From the NCBI GenBank assembly GCA_023250795.1, contig JAHFAB010000080.1, forward strand, positions 1 through 7,584: DNA of 7,584 bases, read 5' to 3'. Both the position numbers and the translations under genes were made by a program. The stretch comes from Bacteriovoracaceae bacterium. Lineage in GTDB: Bacteria; Bdellovibrionota; UBA1018. The notes below the pieces were generated by a model. The model did no database searches, was not told the DNA's origin, and saw nothing but the letters and a program-made list of their open reading frames with translations. Position 1 is the stretch's first letter. Every line of letters begins with the position of its first letter. Below are positions 1-4,597 of this stretch, piece by piece.

Positions 1-692
1 TACTCATGTGCTAGTTGGAAGAGAAACTGATTATCCGAATCGGTTGGTCCATGACACTCAGAATAATTTGGAGCTAACGCCTGATAACAGGCCAAAATCG
101 CGCTCAAACTTTGCTTACAACTTCCCTCACTTGCCTCAGTCAGATAAGTGGTCACGTAAAATTTGATTTCAATATTTCCAGAAAGTGAGATGCCCGGTTC
201 TGAAGAAGCAAAACTTCCTGGCTGATGAGTCAAAACTCCCTCTTCTTTTAATGTGAGATACTGTGTGCAGTTTTTATCTAACCAGAAAGCTGAAGAATCC
301 GTCGCACCTTGAAATGAAAGATTTCCATCCAAATCATAATCGACCGGTAAAGCTGGCCTTTTCTTATTTGAATCTAACTTTTCGCTCGCCAAAACGGCCT
401 TCCCTGTTTTCGAATCTTCGACAAGAAAAATAACTGGATTAGTCATGACATTAGAAATAGCTGAAGGGATTTGACTGAGCGGAACAATGACCGTTTTTTT
501 CTGCACAGTCTCCACCATAAAGCCCAGATAATAAGGCTCCGTCTGATAGTAACCGGAAAGTGTGTTGGTATTGGGATTAGGTGCAGTCTCAATATTGTTT
601 CCAAACCGACATCCGCTCAAAATCCATGATAGTAGAAGCGCTCCCGTCCCTGTGACAAAATAAGCAGACCAAGAAAAATGAGAATCTTCCAT
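1..692 (-). CDS. Putative lipoprotein of unknown function, C-terminal end cut by the window
   Basis: An open frame of 230 codons runs from an ATG at 690-692 to the left edge without a stop; the last two bases visible are TA, so the stop may lie just outside. The N-terminus has a hydrophobic stretch (about residues 10-25) ending in a lipobox Leu-Ser-Gly-Cys with the lipidated Cys at 28, so the mature protein should be membrane anchored in the envelope. The start is firm: a GGAGGT Shine-Dalgarno lies 8 bases upstream, and no standard start codon exists in frame between this ATG and the upstream stop at 741-743. After the Cys comes a short Asn/Thr/Pro-rich linker and then a domain rich in beta-type residues. 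The mature part holds four further cysteines, which would allow two disulfides. The signal peptide is unusual in having Glu-Asp and no Lys or Arg before the hydrophobic core. I do not recognise the family and assign no function. Confidence 0.8.
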   Translation of the reverse strand, partial: MEDSHFSWSAYFVTGTGALLLSWILSGCRFGNNIETAPNPNTNTLSGYYQTEPYYLGFMVETVQKKTVIVPLSQIPSAISNVMTNPVIFLVEDSKTGKAVLASEKLDSNKKRPALPVDYDLDGNLSFQGATDSSAFWLDKNCTQYLTLKEEGVLTHQPGSFASSEPGISLSGNIEIKFYVTTYLTEASEGSCKQSLSAILACYQALAPNYSECHGPTDSDNQFLFQLAHE

Positions 693-700
693 CTTCGCGG

Positions 701-706
701 ACCTCC
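701..706 (-). promoter_or_regulatory. Strong Shine-Dalgarno site for the lipoprotein gene
   Basis: On the minus strand this reads GGAGGT, ending 8 bases before the ATG at 692. It fixes the start of the lipoprotein gene, whose left end is outside the window. The rest of the 693-871 gap is AT-rich. A loose promoter-like pair (TTGAAC, 18 bases, TAAACT) can be read there but is not strong enough to call. Confidence 0.7.
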
Positions 707-871
707 ATGCCCTAAAGACCTTTCGGAAGAATGGGAAATTTTATGAGAGGTTAGGGTTGGCTGCGGAGTCAATAAAGTGACGTTTTGGTCTTAAGTTTAA
801 TAAATGGAAAACTTTGTGTTCAAGTAGTTTAAAATATTGGTGATGTTCGCAGTCAGGTTAGTGATTGCTTA

Positions 872-2161
872 CTATTCGAAGTCTACTAAAACCCAACGAC
901 CCTCGCCGGAGTTCCATCCAGGCTCCCAGATAAATTGTCTTTCTGGATCTTCAGTCAAAATGATTTTACCTAAAATAGCTGGTTTTAATTCTTCGATGGA
1001 ATTCAATAATTTTTCTGTTTTTTTATAATCTTCTGCATTTAACTTATCTCGTGACTGTTTTAGAAAAGAATCAACATAAATTCCCAATCTATCATCATCG
1101 GTTATTTTTAACTGATCAAAGATCCTCCTCAAGAACCGTTGCCCATTTTCAGTACCCCAGATGCGACTTACAACTGTATATCCATAACCTTTTTCGATAA
1201 TCTGTGCACGATTAATATATTTCAAAGGAACTCTTTCTGAAAAAATCTGATTTAGATATTCAGGGTGAAACGGAACTGAACGTTTTTTTCTATCTTTCTT
1301 AAGATCCCTGACCTCAAACGGTATTTTCAAAACCTGATCTGGTTTTCCTTCAATTTCAAAAATATGCGTCGCATTTCCTGCACCTAAATACTTCCCGAGT
1401 TTAAAACTTTGTTGGCCAAAAAACAAATAAGATTTCTCCCTAAAATCGGCTAGTGTGACCACCTTTCCTTCAACTGTAAGTGATTTTTGGGGAGATTCTC
1501 TGACTTCTTCAAAAGAAACACTTCGTCTTGCAAAAGTAACTACATCCCCTTGTCTGAGACGTAAAACTTTTGCTTCATATGCGTTCAAATGATCCGTAGT
1601 TTCAAAAAATTCCTGATTTTTTATTTCAGGATCAAATGACAACCGATTCATCACCTCGACCCAAAGTTGATTTTCATCATATTTACGTCCTGCTATATCC
1701 CATTTTTTCTTCACTTTTTCAAAAAGCCTTATTTTTCTGTTCCCTTCCCACTCCGTTTCACCTGCGTAATCATCTAGACGAACAACACGTGGACGTACCA
1801 GCGCCTGATCTTTCGCAGTGATAAGACGCCCAGGTTCTAGCTTAGAATATTCGGACAAAAGCATTTCTGCAGGACGCCCTGGTTTTTGAGTGTCCAACCA
1901 CATTGCGAACTCAGAGTCATTTTTATACTTTTGAACCAACTCTTCTTCTTTGGGTAATCGATATTCAGAACTTGTTTGGTACAAAGCAAATTTCAGATAA
2001 TCAAATGCAGCGCCGGTTCTTACACCCCTCTTGGAACTCTGTACCTGAGCAAGTTTTTGAGAAGCCTCCTGTATACAAGTTGTCCCTGCATAAATGGCCT
2101 GTGCAAAACAGAACGTACCCAAAACGAGAAGAGCTGAAAATTTTACACTCACTCTATCCAT
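872..2161 (-). CDS. Exported protein with a C-terminal protein-kinase-like domain
   Basis: The protein is 429 residues from the ATG at 2161; a GTG 12 bases upstream in frame is possible but has no ribosome site. Residues 1-25 form a Sec signal peptide with a Tyr-Ala cleavage site (AIYA before Gly26), so the protein should leave the cytoplasm. Residues 26-250 are charged and match no family I know. The last 180 residues resemble the N-lobe and core of the protein-kinase fold: a glycine-rich loop KYLGAGNATHIFE (257-269), a Val-Leu-Lys at 277-279 in the position of the ATP-binding Lys, a possible hinge near 328-335, and a terminal VLVDFE that mimics the metal-binding DFG. No HxD catalytic loop is visible and nothing follows DFE; the frame closes with tandem stops TAG TAA. 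It lies 70 bases after the phosphatase gene and is markedly AT-rich. Kinase-like fold is inference from motifs; catalytic activity is doubtful. Confidence 0.75.
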   Translation of the reverse strand: MDRVSVKFSALLVLGTFCFAQAIYAGTTCIQEASQKLAQVQSSKRGVRTGAAFDYLKFALYQTSSEYRLPKEEELVQKYKNDSEFAMWLDTQKPGRPAEMLLSEYSKLEPGRLITAKDQALVRPRVVRLDDYAGETEWEGNRKIRLFEKVKKKWDIAGRKYDENQLWVEVMNRLSFDPEIKNQEFFETTDHLNAYEAKVLRLRQGDVVTFARRSVSFEEVRESPQKSLTVEGKVVTLADFREKSYLFFGQQSFKLGKYLGAGNATHIFEIEGKPDQVLKIPFEVRDLKKDRKKRSVPFHPEYLNQIFSERVPLKYINRAQIIEKGYGYTVVSRIWGTENGQRFLRRIFDQLKITDDDRLGIYVDSFLKQSRDKLNAEDYKKTEKLLNSIEELKPAILGKIILTEDPERQFIWEPGWNSGEGRWVLVDFE

Positions 2162-2174
2162 AGATTGACACACT

Positions 2175-2192
2175 TCCGATCAACCTATCGGA
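2175..2192 (-). promoter_or_regulatory. Possible small hairpin over the ribosome site of the kinase-like gene
   Basis: The arms TCCGAT (2187-2192 on the minus strand) and ATCGGA (2175-2180) can form a 6-bp stem with a 6-base loop. The weak Shine-Dalgarno GGAAG (2173-2177), 11 bases before the ATG at 2161, is partly inside the 3' arm. The stem could lower translation, but 6-bp hairpins arise easily by chance, so this is tentative. Confidence 0.25.
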
Positions 2193-2231
2193 GAGAGAAA
2201 GAAAAACTTTGATAACTCTATGCGTTATAAG

Positions 2232-3008
2232 TTAGATTAACTTCTTAAGTCGCGCCGCCATCTCCACAAACCCCGCACCGCTTTCACCGAGCGTGATCCA
2301 CCTTGGGGTGCTTTTCATGCGATCGAGATAACGACTGAGATTGGCCACTCCCACGCTCTTGTGAAAAGCAGAAAACAGTGGCTCGTCGTTTGGGGAGTCA
2401 CCGATAAAGAGCAAATCGTCTACAGCACCTGATCCCCCGACGCTCAACCAATTCTTCAACCCTTTGAGTTTGTCATAATCTCCAAACCAGGCGTTGACAT
2501 GGATGCTAGAGAGTTTGGCATGCGCGCCCTCTCCCTGACAAAGATCTAGCAACTGATCCACTTGTGCGGAAGACCAGGGCTTCACATCTTCGCAAATATC
2601 GATTGCAAGATCGCACTCACGATAATTCTGATCCGACGCCCACTTGGCGTGCGGAAAGTGCTCTAAGATTTTTTTCCCAAGCGCTGCGAGTTTCTGACGA
2701 GAGTCGATTTCTAACCCAGGCGTGTCCAACCTCCGACGAACCCCATTTTGCAAATAAAATACAAAAGCCCCATTTTCTCCGATCACCGCGTCCACAGGCC
2801 AAAACCGGGCAATATGATCACACCACCCAGCAGGCCTCCCCGTCACCGGAACCACAAGATAGCCCTTCTTTTTCAATTCCCAAAGTGCAGCGAAAGCTCC
2901 CGCGGTCAGTTTTCCCTTGGTTGAAAGCGTCTCATCTATATCGAGACATACGCCTCTCAGTTTTTCGAGTTCTGAATCTTTCGCCTGGGACCAAGGGATG
3001 GGTTTCAT
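2232..3008 (-). CDS. HAD-superfamily phosphatase, class IIB (sugar-phosphatase-like)
   Basis: This is a 258-residue cytoplasmic hydrolase. All four HAD motifs are visible: motif I LDIDET with nucleophile Asp23 and acid/base Asp25, motif II VTGRP with Thr56, the motif III Lys at 180 (in YDKLKG), and motif IV GDSPND at 203-208 for Mg2+. A cap domain of about 100 residues sits between motifs II and III, the C2-type placement of subclass IIB, which includes Cof-type, sucrose-phosphate and mannosyl-phosphoglycerate phosphatases. The substrate cannot be told; a phosphorylated sugar or related metabolite is likely for the family. The start at 3008 is chosen because its ATG overlaps the stop of the metal exporter as ATGA and an AAGG ribosome site lies 8 bases upstream. 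A TTG 42 bases further up would give a 272-residue form but lacks support. It is the last gene of the hppA unit. Confidence 0.9.
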   Translation of the reverse strand: MKPIPWSQAKDSELEKLRGVCLDIDETLSTKGKLTAGAFAALWELKKKGYLVVPVTGRPAGWCDHIARFWPVDAVIGENGAFVFYLQNGVRRRLDTPGLEIDSRQKLAALGKKILEHFPHAKWASDQNYRECDLAIDICEDVKPWSSAQVDQLLDLCQGEGAHAKLSSIHVNAWFGDYDKLKGLKNWLSVGGSGAVDDLLFIGDSPNDEPLFSAFHKSVGVANLSRYLDRMKSTPRWITLGESGAGFVEMAARLKKLI

Positions 3009-3940
3009 TTCGCCTGCCTTTTTTTCCGAAGTGGGCAATCCGCAATACAAACTGTATGTTCACACGGATCATTTTTATGCTCGCATGGCTCGACATGAAT
3101 ATTGATCGACGCATTGGAAAATTTTTCTAAAATCTTCCCCTCAATCTCATCACAGAGCGCGTGAGAAGAATGCACACTGTCTTCTCCACAGACCACCAGA
3201 TGAAAATCAATATGCCTCGTCACTCCGCTTCTTCGCGTTCGCAGGTCGTGAGTTTCAATGATTTTATTTTGGAACTGGTTCAAAATAGTCTGAATAAATT
3301 TTACCTCTTTCACTGGGAGCTGTGTGTCCGTCAATTCCAGCAAAGCCATTTTGACCTGTTTAGCTGAAATCAATAAAATATATCCCGCCACACTAAAAGC
3401 AACAATGGGATCTATCATCAGCCACCCTGTCCACCTGAGCAAGAGAAGTCCAATGAGCACTCCCGCACTTGCAATCACGTCTGCCAAAAAATGAAGGGCA
3501 TTGACATGGATCGCGCTGCTTTCTGTTTCTTGAGCGGCCTTGATGTTATTTCGATAAACCGCGTAACTCACCCCAAGAGAAACTAAGATCGAGATCATGG
3601 CCAAAGTTTGGTATTGAATTTCACGAGGGTGCAACAAATGATCCACTCCCTCATAGACAATCCATCCCGCTGCCGCGACTAAAAGGAGGGCCTCAAAAAG
3701 ACTGGAGAGGGTTTCGATCTTGCCATGCCCAAACGGATGGTCCTGATCAGCAGGCTTTCCCGCCGCCTGGATAGAAAAAAAACCCACCGCCACAGAAACA
3801 AGGTCCAGTAAAGAATGGATGCCCTCCGAAATCACACCGACTGATCCTGATAAAAACCCCACGCCAAGCTTCAACCCTGTCAGCAAAACCGTAGCTCCTA
3901 AAGCCAGCGATGCTGCACGAAATCGGATCTTAGCGGTAAT
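3005..3940 (-). CDS. Cation diffusion facilitator (CDF) metal exporter, probably zinc type, with ATT start
   Basis: This is a 311-residue inner-membrane metal/proton antiporter. Five or six hydrophobic segments precede a cytoplasmic C-terminal domain. The transport-site residues are HxxxD in helix 2 (His42, Asp46) and HxxxD in helix 5 (His150, Asp154), the pattern of the zinc-transporting branch of CDF proteins. The conserved DHPFGHGKIE loop follows helix 2. The C-terminal tail is rich in Cys and His (Cys286, 293, 298, 302 and several His) and may bind metal. Start: the frame is open up to a TGA at 3944-3946 and has no ATG. An ATT at 3938-3940 lies 8 bases after a perfect GGAGG and restores the expected basic N-terminus and full first helix (TAKIRFRAASLALGATVLL). 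The nearest standard start, TTG at 3886, lacks a ribosome site and cuts the helix. The gene overlaps the barrel-protein gene by 11 bases. Family certain; metal and start inferred. Confidence 0.9.
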   Translation of the reverse strand: MTAKIRFRAASLALGATVLLTGLKLGVGFLSGSVGVISEGIHSLLDLVSVAVGFFSIQAAGKPADQDHPFGHGKIETLSSLFEALLLVAAAGWIVYEGVDHLLHPREIQYQTLAMISILVSLGVSYAVYRNNIKAAQETESSAIHVNALHFLADVIASAGVLIGLLLLRWTGWLMIDPIVAFSVAGYILLISAKQVKMALLELTDTQLPVKEVKFIQTILNQFQNKIIETHDLRTRRSGVTRHIDFHLVVCGEDSVHSSHALCDEIEGKILEKFSNASINIHVEPCEHKNDPCEHTVCIADCPLRKKRQAK

Positions 3941-4586
3941 AGATCAGTCCTCCAGCGATGTAGGACTCTGTATTATTAATAGCAATTCCGAATTCTAAAA
4001 CAAAGCGTAGTTTTTCGGAGGATTTGAAGAGGGACCCTAAAACAACCGAAGAAAGCGCGGGATTTGTGCCTCCAGAAATTCCAATTCCAAATGGTATGGC
4101 AATGAAGGGCTCGAATTCCATTTTTTCTTCTTTTTCTTCTTTTTGTGAACGATTTGCTAAAAGAAAAGCCTTGTGGACATAGGGAACGGTTGTAATTTCA
4201 ACCTGGCTCGAATCTTTGAGGCGGTAATACATCCCCTGCAGTGCCAATCCAATCCCGGGTTGTCCTTCGGCATCGGGGAAAAAATCAAAAGCAATGTCTC
4301 CTCCAAACCGAAAACGCCTCGGGCCTGAGCCTGTTCCAATCACCCCAGTGACATTGACCAAATCCGAAAGCCCTTGGGTGACTTTCAAATTCAAACCCAC
4401 GCCAGCTCCACTGCTCAAAGTAAATTCAGGTTCCAAACCTAAACTCAAATCTCCAGATGGGACGAAGTGAGGGATTCCAAACACTCCCGCGTGTACCTGG
4501 GAAGAAAAGCAAACGAAAACCAAAAAAGTTCCAACCAAAGCTCGCGCTAAACTTGTAAGCAAAACGCTCCTATTCAACTTATTCAT
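3930..4586 (-). CDS. Exported, probable outer-membrane beta-barrel protein
   Basis: The protein has 218 residues. Residues 1-33 are a clear Sec signal peptide: basic N-terminus (MNKLNR), a long hydrophobic core and a VHA cleavage site before Gly34. The mature part alternates hydrophobic and polar residues in short stretches broken by Gly, Asp and Ser turns (for example FRFGGDIAFDFFP and LRFVLEFGIAIN), which fits an 8- to 10-strand outer-membrane barrel. The last residues are IYYR rather than the usual terminal Phe or Trp, so assembly by the standard barrel signal is uncertain. Residues 148-155 are a charged QKEEKEEK stretch encoded by a 9-base repeat, probably a loop. The gene starts 11 bases after the hppA stop with an AGGGG ribosome site and overlaps the next gene by 11 bases, so it is co-transcribed with both. 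Family and ligand are not recognised; it could also be a soluble periplasmic beta protein. Confidence 0.75.
   Translation of the reverse strand: MNKLNRSVLLTSLARALVGTFLVFVCFSSQVHAGVFGIPHFVPSGDLSLGLEPEFTLSSGAGVGLNLKVTQGLSDLVNVTGVIGTGSGPRRFRFGGDIAFDFFPDAEGQPGIGLALQGMYYRLKDSSQVEITTVPYVHKAFLLANRSQKEEKEEKMEFEPFIAIPFGIGISGGTNPALSSVVLGSLFKSSEKLRFVLEFGIAINNTESYIAGGLIYYR
3949..3953 (-). promoter_or_regulatory. Shine-Dalgarno that supports the ATT start of the CDF exporter
   Basis: The minus strand reads GGAGG here, within the last codons of the upstream barrel-protein gene, and ends 8 bases before the ATT at 3940. Its quality and spacing are the main reason for choosing ATT over downstream TTG or CTG codons. 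It also encodes Gly-Gly of the upstream protein, so part of its conservation could be coding. Confidence 0.6.
4122..4145 (-). repeat. Short 9-base coding repeat (Lys-Glu-Glu)
   Basis: On the minus strand the unit AAAGAAGAA occurs twice in tandem and is followed by AAA. It encodes KEEKEEK in the barrel-like protein. Because the unit is a multiple of three, gain or loss of copies would keep the frame and change only the length of a charged loop. Confidence 0.6.
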
Positions 4587-4597
4587 AAGACCCCTGC

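Noticed and set aside
777..830. AT-rich inverted repeat AAGTTT/AAACTT between the kinase-like and lipoprotein genes
   Set aside because: The arms are 6 bp of low complexity in an AT-rich spacer and are expected by chance; neither a terminator nor an operator can be supported.
2211..2229. Possible terminator after the phosphatase gene (ATAAC, 7-base loop, GTTAT, then a short T-run)
   Set aside because: The stem is only 5 bp and AT-rich, and the five-T run begins 5 bases after it; too weak to call an intrinsic terminator.
2609..3050. Longer form of the phosphatase beginning at the TTG at 3050
   Set aside because: It would overlap the exporter by 46 bases, has no ribosome site, and the extra 14 residues do not resemble the family; the ATGA overlap at 3005-3008 explains the start better.
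2564..3130. A 188-codon plus-strand frame opposite the phosphatase and exporter genes
   Set aside because: It lies antisense to two genes with complete family motifs, its protein is low-complexity Ser/Pro/Arg-rich with no domain, and it has no good ribosome site.
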